From assembly GCA_009746045.1 (NCBI GenBank), contig RPFO01000213.1, positions 536,564 through 600,563 of the forward strand: 64,000 nt of DNA, in the 5' to 3' direction. Positions 19,116-28,218 of the stretch are shown here, piece after piece. This DNA comes from Mesostigma viride (taxonomy: Eukaryota > Streptophyta > Mesostigmatophyceae > Mesostigmatales > Mesostigmataceae). Numbering within the stretch: position 1 is the stretch's first letter; each line of letters starts with the position of its first letter. Position numbers and translations under genes: made by a program. Under the pieces are notes generated by a model. That model had not been told where the DNA came from, ran no database searches, and saw only the letters and a program-made list of their open reading frames with translations.

Positions 19116-21520
19116 ACCGCCAAGACGGGGGCACCTTGCGGTCAGACCCCGCCCCAGTATTTTTGCCAGTATATACCACGCGACTGGGCGAAGCGACCCC
19201 ACCCTCACCTCCTCGCGTGCGCCCCTTGCTTCTTTTTACAGCAGGACTCCCAGTGCCTGCGACCGTCACCGACCCAACCCTCGCCACCACCGAGGTTATG
19301 ACGGTAAAGCTATTAGTAGATAACGGTGCTGCCTGCACCTTCGTGAGTGATGCCCTTGTACAGCGCCTAGGATTAACTCCAGTCCCACATGATGTTCCTG
19401 TTGCCATCCACTATGCGGATGGGCGAACGAGTGTCTCCACAGGAACTGTGAAGCTGCGACCTGTTGTGAACGGGACCCCAATTGATGTCCTTGCCACTGT
19501 CGGCCCGATTACAGCAGCCGATATATTGCTAGGATTAGACTGGCTGCAAGACAACAAGGTACAGATTAACCATGACACCATGATTGTCTGGTTCCCCGAC
19601 GGCACCCACTGGCTCCCCGACAGGTACTATGATGTTACCCAGGCCACTGTGGTGGACGTTACGCAAGCTGTTGATCCTTGTCATATTCGCTCCCTGGACG
19701 AAGTCCTCATGACCCGTGAGGAACTTCGTGAGCTGGTCAAACAGGAAGGAGAGCTTCAGTGTTTTGTATTGCAGCTTATGGCTGACCCGGCATGCATCGA
19801 TCCCCTCGTCGCTGCTCTGAACGAGATGGGCATAGGATTCACAACAGAGGAACAGGCCCGCTTTGATAAGATCATCGATTCCTCCAAGACGTTTGAGGAG
19901 CGAACACCTGCTTATCCCCCGGCCCGCGCTGTGCTCCATCGCATTCATCTCAAACCAGGTGCGGCACCCACACACTCACCAATGTATAGAATGGGCCCAA
20001 GCGAGCTCAAGGAGCTCAAGCAAATCCTCATTTCCCTGCTAGACTCTGGTCTTATAGAACCCAGTAATAGTCCCTTCTCTGCAGGTGTCCTTCTGGTCCC
20101 CAAGCCCAACGGCAAGTGGCGACTAGTTACGGACTACCGAAAGCTGAATGATATTACCATCAAGTCAAAATACCCCCTTCCTAGGATAGATGACATTTTC
20201 AACAAAGTCCAAGGTGCAACGTGCTTTACTGTCCTAGATTGTGCAGATGGCTTTTGGCAGTTGCGTATCGCTCCCGAAGATTGCGCAAAAACGGCCTTCG
20301 CCACCCCATTCGGCCACTATCAATTCAGAGTAGCAGCCATGGGTCTCTGTAATTCTCCTGCCAGCTTTCAGATGTTGATGAATGAAGTTCTACGTCCTGT
20401 CATGGGCACGTCTCTACTGCCCCAAGTGCCTCAGGACCTCAAAGACCCAGATCCAACTGCTGCTCCTGTCCCCATTGCACCTCACAAACGACAATGCGCT
20501 GTACCATATATGGACGACATCCTCATTTATTCTCGAACCTTTGATGATCATTGTGAGGATGTACAAGCTGTTCTCGACATTATGGAAGCCAACCATTTGT
20601 GGGCCCGCCGAGCCAAGGTTCGTGCTGGCCGAAGTGTACCATTTCTCGGCCACATCCTGTCCGATAAGGGTGTCGCCACAGATCCTGAGAAAATCGCATC
20701 TGTACAAGAATGGCCTGTCCCAACGGACGTCAAGAGCATTCGTAGCTTCCTAGGAATGGCATCCTACTATAGGCGATTTATCCCCCGCTTTGCAACCATT
20801 GCCGCTCCGATTAATCACCTCTTGAAGAAGGACGTGCCCTTTGATTGGACGCCGGAGTGCCAGCAAGCCTTTGACCTTCTCAAGTCCCGTCTGACCACAG
20901 CCCCGGTGCTGATCTTGCCTGACCCCAGCAAACATTTTGTGGTGGCGTGCGATGCCAGCAAGGTGGCCATCGGCGGTGTGCTACTCCAGGACCATGGAAA
21001 CGGCCTACAACCGATAGAGTACATCTCACGCACTATGATTCCTGCAGAGCGCAACTACCCCGTACATCAACAAGAGCTCTTGGCTCTCGTTTACTGCTGT
21101 CATACGTGGAAACACCATCTGCTGGGCGCGCAATTTGATGTGGCCTTGAGTGAGACCAATGAGGCAGACCCGTATCGCCTGATAATTCATACGGACCACC
21201 GCCCTTTAACACACGTGCTGACACAACCCAATCTGGTGCCCCGCATGGCCCGTTGGCTGGAATTTCTAGCCCAGTTTGCCCCTTTTAAAATCCAATATGT
21301 AAAGGGGGCTGAAAACATTGTCCCAGACGCGCTATCCCGGCGCTCTGACTATTTCTTTTACTCTGACATGGACGTGCTGAATACCACAGTGGTCCCCTCT
21401 CCTATCCCAATTGTACCATCCTATGGTGCTACCCCGGACACCGAGGAATATCATGACTTATTTCATGTCCCCATGGCCCTGCCCGACTTGCAGTCCTACT
21501 GTCCTCTTAATTGCGTCTGA
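19088..21520 (+). CDS. pol: Pol part 1: protease, reverse transcriptase, RNase H
   Basis: The pol frame is open from 19088 with no early ATG, as expected for a frameshift product. A retropepsin domain has LLVDNGAACTFV (active-site D-N-G-A rather than D-[ST]-G-A) and the later ILLGLDWL motif. RT follows with FTVLDCADGFWQL (motif A), FRVAAMGLCNSPASFQ (motif B) and PYMDDILIYS at 20504-20533 (motif C), then the SFLGMASYYRRFIP connection. RNase H has VACDASKVAIGG, a glutamate in the QQELLAL helix, HTDHRPL and a final DALSRRSD. These enzymes copy genomic RNA into DNA in the particle. The frame ends at TGA 21518-21520, while integrase continues in another frame; the overlap at 21411-21520 suggests a +1 shift or a single-base error. 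Confidence 0.92.
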   Translation, partial: PAFGGGGRVDRQDGGTLRSDPAPVFLPVYTTRLGEATPPSPPRVRPLLLFTAGLPVPATVTDPTLATTEVMTVKLLVDNGAACTFVSDALVQRLGLTPVPHDVPVAIHYADGRTSVSTGTVKLRPVVNGTPIDVLATVGPITAADILLGLDWLQDNKVQINHDTMIVWFPDGTHWLPDRYYDVTQATVVDVTQAVDPCHIRSLDEVLMTREELRELVKQEGELQCFVLQLMADPACIDPLVAALNEMGIGFTTEEQARFDKIIDSSKTFEERTPAYPPARAVLHRIHLKPGAAPTHSPMYRMGPSELKELKQILISLLDSGLIEPSNSPFSAGVLLVPKPNGKWRLVTDYRKLNDITIKSKYPLPRIDDIFNKVQGATCFTVLDCADGFWQLRIAPEDCAKTAFATPFGHYQFRVAAMGLCNSPASFQMLMNEVLRPVMGTSLLPQVPQDLKDPDPTAAPVPIAPHKRQCAVPYMDDILIYSRTFDDHCEDVQAVLDIMEANHLWARRAKVRAGRSVPFLGHILSDKGVATDPEKIASVQEWPVPTDVKSIRSFLGMASYYRRFIPRFATIAAPINHLLKKDVPFDWTPECQQAFDLLKSRLTTAPVLILPDPSKHFVVACDASKVAIGGVLLQDHGNGLQPIEYISRTMIPAERNYPVHQQELLALVYCCHTWKHHLLGAQFDVALSETNEADPYRLIIHTDHRPLTHVLTQPNLVPRMARWLEFLAQFAPFKIQYVKGAENIVPDALSRRSDYFFYSDMDVLNTTVVPSPIPIVPSYGATPDTEEYHDLFHVPMALPDLQSYCPLNCV
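19094..19100 (+). promoter_or_regulatory. Candidate -1 ribosomal frameshift heptamer
   Basis: T TTG GGG in the gag frame fits X-XXY-YYZ and re-pairs as TTT GGG in the pol frame. It lies inside the only 28-nt window (19088-19115) where both frames are open. A purine-rich run follows; no clear pseudoknot was modelled. G at the Y positions is less usual than A or T. Confidence 0.5.
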
Positions 21521-22847
21521 GGGCAGGTCTATACCTCCGGTAGGGGGGGAGGGATCTGACCCAGAGATTCAAAAACTTTTGCGCGTCCCTCTGTGTCATG
21601 TGGCCAAACAGGTTTATAAACCTTTAGAACCTGTGGGGGAGCCCCTATTATTCGGTAAGGCTGCGGCTGACGTTTTCAAGCCAAAAGCCGACACCGACGT
21701 CGCCATGCCTGACTCTGACCTTGAGCGGCTGATTAGTCGTTTCACGGTAACCGAGCCAGAGGCACAAGCCGCTGTAGCTGCTCACCCCCAACGGATGGGA
21801 GACTATCCTTGTCGGTTCGAGGGAGGTTTTCTGTACGTCCAGCTCCCGTCTGAAGCGTGGAAATTGTACGTTCCAGCCTTATGTCGCCCATCCCTTCTTT
21901 ACGAGCTCCATGACGCTGCTCTGGGCGGTCACAAGGGCTCCCAGCGCCTGGTGGAGATCCTCCGCCGGTCGTACTACTGGCCACATATGCGTCGCGACGC
22001 CGAGGAATACGTTCGTACGTGCCAGTCTTGTCAGATTATGAAGCCCCGTAATACCGGGTCCCAAGCGGAGCCCCAAGAGATCCCTGACCCATTGCGCCCG
22101 TGGGACAGCATTATGATGGACTTCGTAGGCCCATTTAAGAAGTCCCCTAAGGGCAATGCTCAGATCCTTGTTTTTGTGGATCGCCTTACTAGGCGCTGCC
22201 ACTTGGTGCCATGTCCCTTGACCCTCACCTCCCGTGACTGTGCCCTATTATACCTGCAGAACGTTTTCAGATATCATGGTCTTAGCAGGCAGTTCATTGC
22301 TGATCGTGATAAGCTGTTCACTGCCTCTTTCTGGCAAGAGTTCTTCGCAGCCTTGGGCACCAAAGTAAACCTTGGCACCGCCTATTACAGTTCGTCCTCC
22401 CATCTGGTTGAGCGTCTTAACCGTGTGGTTGAGGAGGCCCTCAAGCATTACGTGAGTAGTGATGGTGGTGATTGGGAGGATTACTTACCCCTCATAGAGT
22501 TCTCCCTCAACAACTCTCCACATTCTGCTCATGGGATGACCCCCTTTCTGCTCGATACTGGACAGCACCCGTTGACTCCCACGGATTTGCTGACTAGTCC
22601 CCTTCTTACCCAGGACACACTCAAGCGCAGCACCATTCAAGGAGTGAATGAGCTGTTGAGTAAGATGGTTAAGTCCCATGAGAGCGCAGTGATCGGCTAT
22701 CGTGCCGCTCGACAGAAGTACATGGCCCGCATCCGCGCCTCCCTTGACCGTCGCACTCCGCCTATTCAGGTAGGCGATCTTGTCCTGGTAGAAGGGGGTG
22801 GTTTTACCGGATTAGGATACATTTGCACGGCTTCAAATGTATCCTAA
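21411..22847 (+). CDS. pol: Pol part 2: integrase, interrupted
   Basis: This frame has no ATG start and overlaps the end of the RT-RNase H frame. It carries an H-H-C-C zinc domain (LHDAALGGHKGS... CQSCQ, about 21905-22035) and the catalytic core: MMDFVGPF (first D), IADRDKLFT (second D) and LVERLNR (E), so D-D-E is complete. The C-terminal strand reads VGDLVLVEGGG and then runs into the TIR of the 15.6-kb insert at 22796; residues after that point are insert sequence. The missing part lies at 38417-38855. Integrase joins the DNA copy to the chromosome. Confidence 0.9.
   Translation: MYHPMVLPRTPRNIMTYFMSPWPCPTCSPTVLLIASEGRSIPPVGGEGSDPEIQKLLRVPLCHVAKQVYKPLEPVGEPLLFGKAAADVFKPKADTDVAMPDSDLERLISRFTVTEPEAQAAVAAHPQRMGDYPCRFEGGFLYVQLPSEAWKLYVPALCRPSLLYELHDAALGGHKGSQRLVEILRRSYYWPHMRRDAEEYVRTCQSCQIMKPRNTGSQAEPQEIPDPLRPWDSIMMDFVGPFKKSPKGNAQILVFVDRLTRRCHLVPCPLTLTSRDCALLYLQNVFRYHGLSRQFIADRDKLFTASFWQEFFAALGTKVNLGTAYYSSSSHLVERLNRVVEEALKHYVSSDGGDWEDYLPLIEFSLNNSPHSAHGMTPFLLDTGQHPLTPTDLLTSPLLTQDTLKRSTIQGVNELLSKMVKSHESAVIGYRAARQKYMARIRASLDRRTPPIQVGDLVLVEGGGFTGLGYICTASNVS
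22796..22824 (+). repeat. Left TIR
   Basis: 29 bp, exact inverse of 38388-38416 by eye. Immediately inside, AGGATACATTTG is followed 8 bp later by its reverse complement CAAATGTATCCT, forming a second hairpin. Confidence 0.9.
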
Positions 22848-23696
22848 ATGCACCATTGGCAAACATGGTTTCTGGACATGGTCAATATCATTCATATGTT
22901 TGGCAAGCATGATATGATCATGCTTGCCAAAGATGTCGTCTCTTTTCATATTTCACACATATATTATCGGCCTCGGCGTGCCATGCTTCCACGTTTGTTG
23001 TCTCTTTTCATATATTGTGAATATGATCAATAAAATTCCAAACATGACCATGTTGGAGACTTCAAGTGGAGCATCATGATTACTGTTTTCACTATTACGT
23101 AACCCATGGTTCATGTTAACATGGCATAATGAGCAATCCTATTGACCCCATGACTAATGGTGAAGTTAATAAAGTTACATCGTGGCACGTCACTATAGCA
23201 TCAAGTTGCATCATTGTGCATAAAGTAGTTTAGCACTGAGTTGGCATGCCAACACCAGGTACACTAAATAAATTAAAACCAGAATTGATAAACAACCCAG
23301 TATCCAAATACAGTATCCATATATATGCAGGTCGTACTACAGGTACAGCCACGGCTGCCACGCGGCTTCTGCAGCGATCACGCTCTTTCTCCTAGACAAT
23401 TGCTCTACTGGTCCCTACAGGTCGGTCGACTTGGACCATGATGCGTCAAGAACAGTTAATTGACCGACTTAAACAAGATGTTTGTCTACATGCAGCTGTC
23501 TGCACCTAACTAACGCGAAACCGCGTGCTACGAAATATAGGGGCAAATGCATGAGTAACACATGTCAACGCACAACCGGTGGAAATCACGCGATACCAAC
23601 CGCGGCAACAGTGGTGTGAACATAGCGGGCACTGACATGCAAAAAAGCACCAGCAGCGGCATCAGTAGCAAATTGTAGTAGCGGAACAATAGCCAC
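22848..23696. other. A/T-rich noncoding part of the TIR element
   Basis: No gene is seen. CATGATC- and CATATTT-type words recur near 22880-23040, with an AATAAA at about 23029. Confidence 0.35.
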
Positions 23697-24058
23697 TACA
23701 TCAATGCAACAACACATCAGCCCAGCAACACAGCAGCAGCATGACCGTAGCACAGCAGCAGCACAACTGTAGCACATCAACACGGCCGCATAGCAGGAGC
23801 ACAAGTCAGCGCAGCAGCAACTTAGTATGCCGATTCCTGAATTTCCTATCAGTGGACTATAGTCCATTGATAGGAAATTCACTAATAGGCAGTACTAGCT
23901 CAGCAGCACGGCAGCAATGCAGCAGTGCATCAACACAGCAGCACGACAGCAATACATCAGCGGCACGGCAGCAATGCAGCAACACATCAGCACAATAGCA
24001 CAGCAGCAGCACGGCAGCAATGCAGCAGCAATAGCATGGCAGCACAGCAGCAGCAGCA
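23697..24058. repeat. CAG/CAA-type imperfect triplet repeat
   Basis: AACA-, CAGCA- and CACAGCAG-type words repeat with many interruptions, giving Q/H/S-rich frames on one strand and C/L/A-rich frames on the other. A 42-bp palindrome (23839-23880) lies in the middle. Confidence 0.75.
23839..23880. repeat. 42-bp near-perfect palindrome
   Basis: Two 21-bp arms starting GAATTTCCTATCA meet without a spacer; 20 of 21 positions pair, and the odd one would be a G-U wobble in RNA. It sits inside the triplet-repeat region. Confidence 0.8.
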
Positions 24059-24610
24059 GCACATGAGCAGCTCAATGACAACAACGCTGCTTGCGCTACA
24101 GCAGTCGTCGTCGTCGTCATCGTCATCGGCAAGGATGAGCGCTCGCTTCCGACGCCGGGAGGCGCCTGCGTTGTTGTTCTCCGCCACAACGTCGCTGGGT
24201 GGAACCATCTCGCGCAATCGAGCCTCGGCCAGGGTGATATCCGGCGCTTGCAACGCAGGGACGACCACACCGGGGCACCCGCAGATCTGTGCCTCCAGCT
24301 CGTGGAGAGGCACGCAAGAAACCGCGTCCTCCTCCCAACGGGCACCCCAGTACATGGCTACCATGTCGTTTTGCGTGTCGACAACAGCGACACGACCATG
24401 GTACCTGCCGTCCTGGCTTTCGGTGCGACCGTCCGCGGATGTCACACGCTCCGACGCCCAATGACACACGACTTGCCCTACGAGGTTGCGGCTGCCACTC
24501 TTGACCTGCAGCGTTACGCCTTCCCAGCATGCCTTCGCCATGCCGACGATGCCCTTCGAGCATTCAGCATCTTGCCACTTCACGACCGGGTGTTCCGCGT
24601 CATAGGGCAC
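23987..24610 (-). CDS. Unrecognised protein with acidic run, TIR element
   Basis: A 207-codon minus-strand frame. The first 130 residues look like folded protein: WQDAECSKGIVGMAKACWEG, then a stretch with V-G-Q-V-V and Y-H-G-R-V-A-V-V-D, perhaps small beta-barrel strands. A basic RRRKR patch and eight aspartates follow near residue 165, and the last 40 residues are translated triplet repeat rich in C and L. The genuine C-terminus may lie before the repeat or in another exon. I recognise no family. Codon use is GC-rich, like the neighbouring minus-strand frame, so both may belong to one gene of the TIR element. Confidence 0.35.
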   Translation of the reverse strand: MPYDAEHPVVKWQDAECSKGIVGMAKACWEGVTLQVKSGSRNLVGQVVCHWASERVTSADGRTESQDGRYHGRVAVVDTQNDMVAMYWGARWEEDAVSCVPLHELEAQICGCPGVVVPALQAPDITLAEARLREMVPPSDVVAENNNAGASRRRKRALILADDDDDDDDCCSASSVVVIELLMCCCCCCAAMLLLLHCCRAAAVLLC

Positions 24611-24787
24611 CTCCCATTACAATTCGTTCAAGTGGCCCGCCGGAGCGGCTGTACAATTTTTCCCAGTGAGCGCGCTGCCAAGTGTACTTGTGGGCAAATT
24701 TTTAGGTGCCCCGTCACTTCGAGGTACTAAAAATTAGGCTACGGTACGAATTCAGCGAATTTCAGCGAATTTTCAGTCGAACCAAAG

Positions 24788-24980
24788 GAAGTGACGCCAA
24801 CTACCAAAAAGTTTCCGTTACGAATTTTCAGCCCAACACTCGCGCAAAATGAAGTGACGGCAACTACCAAAAAGTTTCCGTTACGAATTTTCACTCCCAC
24901 ACGTTTGCACAAAAGGAAGTGACGGCAACTACCAAAAAGTTTCCGTTACGAATTTTCAGTCCCACACTTCGCGCAAATTT
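24788..24980. repeat. 63-65-bp tandem repeat, three units
   Basis: GAAGTGACGSCAACTACC starts at 24788, 24851 and 24916. Each unit continues AAAAAGTTTCCGTTACG and ends in TTTTCA. Confidence 0.85.
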
Positions 24981-25283
24981 TAGTAGGGCTGCACGCGAGC
25001 TACCTTTCAAAATTTTGCGCTAGTATGGAACGCATTTCATTCGTCTGGAGGAACGCTGCCCGCCAACTACCCCCGTTCAGAAAGTTCCGCCGAAATTTAC
25101 CCGAGATTTGGAAATCTGAACGTCCGCGCAAATTTTAGTAGGGCTGCACGCAAGCTACCTTTCAAAATTTTGCGCAAGTATGGAACGCAATTCATTCGTC
25201 CGGAGGAATGCTGCTCGTCAACTGCCCCCGTTCAGAAAGTTGCGCCGAACTTTACTTGAGATTTGGAAATCTGAACGTGCGGT
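24971..25283. repeat. About 155-165-bp direct duplication
   Basis: A block starting GCGCAAATTTTAGTAGGGC at 24971 recurs at 25136, both ending in GAAATCTGAACGT (near 25111 and 25265). The copies differ by scattered substitutions. Confidence 0.85.
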
Positions 25284-25350
25284 TGGAGTTTCGCGGGGAA
25301 ACCCAAGTTCCCAAGTAATTCACCAATGACGCGCTTCGAACACTTGTCCG

Positions 25351-26100
25351 CTAAAACCTAAGCAGCCGCTCCGGCTGGCCACTTAAACGAAACTTGATGT
25401 TCAGCGCCTTGAGGCACTCCTTGGTGAGCTTTTTGTTCGCACCCAAGGAGACTCCATGGGGTGGCTGACCTCGCTTGCCCACCACTTGTGTCAAGACGAG
25501 GTCTGAGGCGGTGATGATCACCGTGTGCGCCGCAGTGGTTGGTGGATGGGGCCATTGCGCAATGTCTGTATTCCACGGGTGCCACGTGTCATGCAAATGC
25601 TTAGCGCGGTATACAAAGAGCTCAATAGAAGGTTGGCCGCCATCCTCCTTCGCAACCACCTCCTTGATGATGCCAACGAGGACTGGAGTCCACGTGAGCT
25701 TCGAGTTGCAGAGAATACCAGCTGAAGGGTGCCAGTATAGAACAGCGGAGCCTTTCTCAACGCCTTGCATGCGCTTCAAGTAAGCGACCTTGGCTGCCAT
25801 GGCCCTGTCTTCTGCCGCCCATTCCTGCTGTGTGTGGCCATCATGACGAACTCGGTCTACCAGCGGGGTGACGCGCACCGCCTCTGCGTCAACCAACGCC
25901 ATGAAGTGCTCTTCTTGCGTCGGTGGTGGTTCAGGCGCTGCATCGTGCTCACGCAGGCCGGAGATGTCCGCGCGAGATGGCCACGGCAAAGGGCGCCACT
26001 CCTCAGGCACCTCCTCAGGGGCATGTGGGACTTGACTTGCGAAAAAAGGCCTTGTTTGGCTTGATGGTGTCGGGCGGAAAGTACCACTGCCAGATGCCAT
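25351..26100 (-). CDS. Unrecognised protein, TIR element gene (C-terminal frame)
   Basis: A 249-codon minus-strand frame. From about residue 25 it reads as ordinary protein: EEVPEEWRPLPWPSRADISGL, a helical part with QQEWAAEDRAMAAKVAYLKRM, a strand-rich part with WTPVLVGIIKEVVAKEDGGQ and IELFVYRAKHLHDTWHPWN, and a final ITASDLVLTQVV. The first 25 codons overlap, in another frame, the end of the upstream frame at 26015-26410, which also looks real. A frameshift between them is the simplest reading: one gene of at least 360 codons, now broken or joined by a missed intron. No catalytic motif is recognised. It is a candidate for the element's own protein. Confidence 0.4.
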   Translation of the reverse strand: MASGSGTFRPTPSSQTRPFFASQVPHAPEEVPEEWRPLPWPSRADISGLREHDAAPEPPPTQEEHFMALVDAEAVRVTPLVDRVRHDGHTQQEWAAEDRAMAAKVAYLKRMQGVEKGSAVLYWHPSAGILCNSKLTWTPVLVGIIKEVVAKEDGGQPSIELFVYRAKHLHDTWHPWNTDIAQWPHPPTTAAHTVIITASDLVLTQVVGKRGQPPHGVSLGANKKLTKECLKALNIKFRLSGQPERLLRF

Positions 26101-26440
26101 GGGGCAACTTCTCGACCCTTGTTTTGATCGACTCCAGCTCCTTCCCCAGAAACTCCATGTTCAATGGTGCGAAGGCTGGGGTGTCCTGCAACATCGGAAT
26201 GCGGTCTGGATCCACAAGTCGGACGCCAAACAGCGGCCGCCCCTCCGCATCAAACCTGTATGGCTGTGTCATCGCCTTCCCCCACCGTGGCGCGCCTTCC
26301 TGTCGAGTCCCCGCGGGCTGCCACGGCGTCTTTTGGGACTCCGTGGGCCGGTAGGACAACCAGGTCTCTGTGTTGCCCTGTACCTGGAAGAAGACGGCGT
26401 GGTGCACCTTCATTGAGCGACCGCGTTTTTCAGGCACCGG
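26015..26440 (-). CDS. Unrecognised protein, TIR element gene (upstream frame)
   Basis: The non-repetitive end of a longer minus-strand frame that starts inside the GC-rich minisatellite. Non-repeat residues run from EKRGRSMKVHHAVFFQVQG through TETWLSYRPTESQKTPWQPAG, RFDAEGRPLFGVRLVD and LNMEFLGKELESIKTRVEKL to GIWQWYFPPDTIKPNKAFF. This looks like constrained protein, with aromatic and charged residues spaced normally. The 5' part of the open frame is translated repeat and probably not coding. It likely continues, after a frame change near 26040-26090, into the frame at 25351-26100. Family unknown. Confidence 0.35.
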   Translation of the reverse strand, partial: PVPEKRGRSMKVHHAVFFQVQGNTETWLSYRPTESQKTPWQPAGTRQEGAPRWGKAMTQPYRFDAEGRPLFGVRLVDPDRIPMLQDTPAFAPLNMEFLGKELESIKTRVEKLPHGIWQWYFPPDTIKPNKAFFRKSSPTCP

Positions 26441-27415
26441 CTGTGCCGCTCCGCCGCTCCGCCGCTCCGCCGCCCGCCGGCTGCGCCGCCGGCCCGCCGC
26501 GCGCCGGCTGCCCCGCCCCGTAGCCCGTCGACAGGCTGCCCCGCCCCGCCGCATGCCAGCTGCGCCGGCCCGCCGCCCACGCGCGCCGGCAGCGCCGTTG
26601 GCCCCCCGCGCGCCGACGGCCCTGCCCCGCCGCCCGTTGACAGCCCCGCCCCACCGCATGCCAGCTGCGCCGGCCCGCCGCCCATGCGCGCCGGCAGCGC
26701 CGCTGGCCCCCCGCGCGCCGACGGCCCTGCCCCGCCGCCCGTCGACTGCCCCGCCCCGCCGCCCGTCGACAGCCCTGCCCCGCCGCATGCAGGCTGCGCC
26801 GCCGCTGCCACCTCGCTGCGCGCTGGCTGCGCCACCTCGCCGCCCGCCGACGGCGCCGCCCCGCCGCCCACCGGCTGCCCCGCCCCGCCGCCCGTCGACT
26901 GCCCCGCCCCGCCGCATGCCAGCTGCGCCGGCCCGCCGCCCACGCGCGCCGGCAGCGCCGCTGGCCCCCCGCGCGCTGACGGCCCTGCCCCGCCGCCCGT
27001 CGACTGCCCCGCCCCGCCGCCCGTCGACAGCCCCGACCCACCGCATGCCAGGTGCGCCGGCCCGCCGCCCGCGCGCGCCGGCAGCGCCGCTGGCCCCCGC
27101 GCGCCGACGGCCCTGCCCCGCCGCCCGTCGACAGCCCTGCCCCGCCGCCCGTCGACAGCCCCGCCCCGCCGCATGCCAGCTGCGCCGGCCCGCTGCCCAC
27201 GCGCGCCGGCAGCGCCGCTGGCCCTGCCCCGCCGCCCGTCGACTGCCCCGCCCCGCCGCCCGTCGACAGCCCTGCCCCGCCGCATGCCAGGTGCGCCGGC
27301 CCGCCGCCCGCGCGCACCGGCAGCGCCGCTGGCCCCCCGCGCGCCGACGGCCCTGCCCCGCCGCCCGTCGACAGCCCCGCCCCGCCGCATGCCAGCTGCG
27401 CCGGCCGGCCGCCCA
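26440..27415. repeat. GC-rich minisatellite with higher-order units
   Basis: Units such as GCCGCCCGTCGACAGCCCC and CCGCATGCCAGCTGCGCC alternate in blocks of roughly 120-150 bp, repeated about seven times. Composition is extremely G+C-rich with few stops, so long open frames (A/P/R- or G/R-rich) appear in several frames on both strands. These are artefacts of composition. Confidence 0.9.
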
Positions 27416-27910
27416 TGCGCGCCATGCGCTTCGCAGGTCCATTGGGATCATGAGGCCTGCGCAAAATCTCACCTCGGAGGCCCGTGCTACTTCTAGTAAG
27501 ATGCTTGCATTTTCAATGCGTCACCTATATGCAGGCATAGAGGGTGGTACATGGCGCTAGACTCATCAAGGGATAGGAGCCATGCCCTCAGCAATTACTC
27601 ACCTCCTGGCCCTTGCTGTTGCGGTCTCGGATTAAGATGATGGTCTACACGCCGCCGCATGCAAACAAGGAATGAGAGACAAAGCCGTGCGAGGCCAATA
27701 TGGGCACAGTGAGAGAAACAAGTCGACGCGAACCTACATCACGAGTGTCAGCGAAGGGGACCCATGGGAGAAGTCTCCCTCCCATGGTATCATTCACGGA
27801 CACACGCAGCGGCCATGGGAACAGCCAAAACAGCAGGTTCACACACGCAAGGGCAACGACCTGCAGTGCCTGACCAGCATGTCGGTCAGTTGTGATTGGC
27901 AAGGCAGAGC
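27416..27910. other. Noncoding, nothing recognised
   Basis: It lies between the GC-rich minisatellite and COP-A. No gene or repeat partner was seen. CACAC at 27911-27915 is COP-A's left target duplication. Confidence 0.35.
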
Positions 27911-27915
27911 CACAC

Positions 27916-28191
27916 AGTTGTACTGTGTAGTTCTACTCAGTACCCTAAATCCTAGTGTGGACGCCGCGCCGTCAGCATCTTTGCTGCGACGGAATCTTGT
28001 GAACGGCATCTAGCGTCGCGCCGAGGAATCTCGGACTATGTTAAGCAAGTCCAATGCACGATGATAAGTTAATGAGAAATAAATGCAACGTGACGGCGGA
28101 CGAGGTAGCGGCCTGCGTGTTCCTCTGCGTAGCACCAAAGCACTTGCCTCTCGACGAAGAGCGTTGGTATCCAAAACACATTATTGCAACT
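27916..28191 (+). repeat. COP-A 5' LTR
   Basis: 276 bp, starting AGTTGTACTG and ending TATTGCAACT, with 5-bp inverted ends. The 3' copy is at a constant offset of 5,609 with no difference seen. An in-frame ATG for gag lies inside it at 28054. Confidence 0.92.
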
Positions 28192-28218
28192 TGTACTCAA
28201 GAAAGAACATTTTCAAAA

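Noticed and set aside
26370..27560. Long A/P/R-rich and G/R-rich frames, up to 485 codons, on both strands
   Set aside because: Composition artefact of the GC-rich minisatellite. Only the non-repeat end at 26015-26440 on the minus strand looks like protein.
27672..28013. 113-codon plus-strand frame across the COP-A left border
   Set aside because: It runs from flank into LTR, so it cannot predate the insertion and has no protein features.
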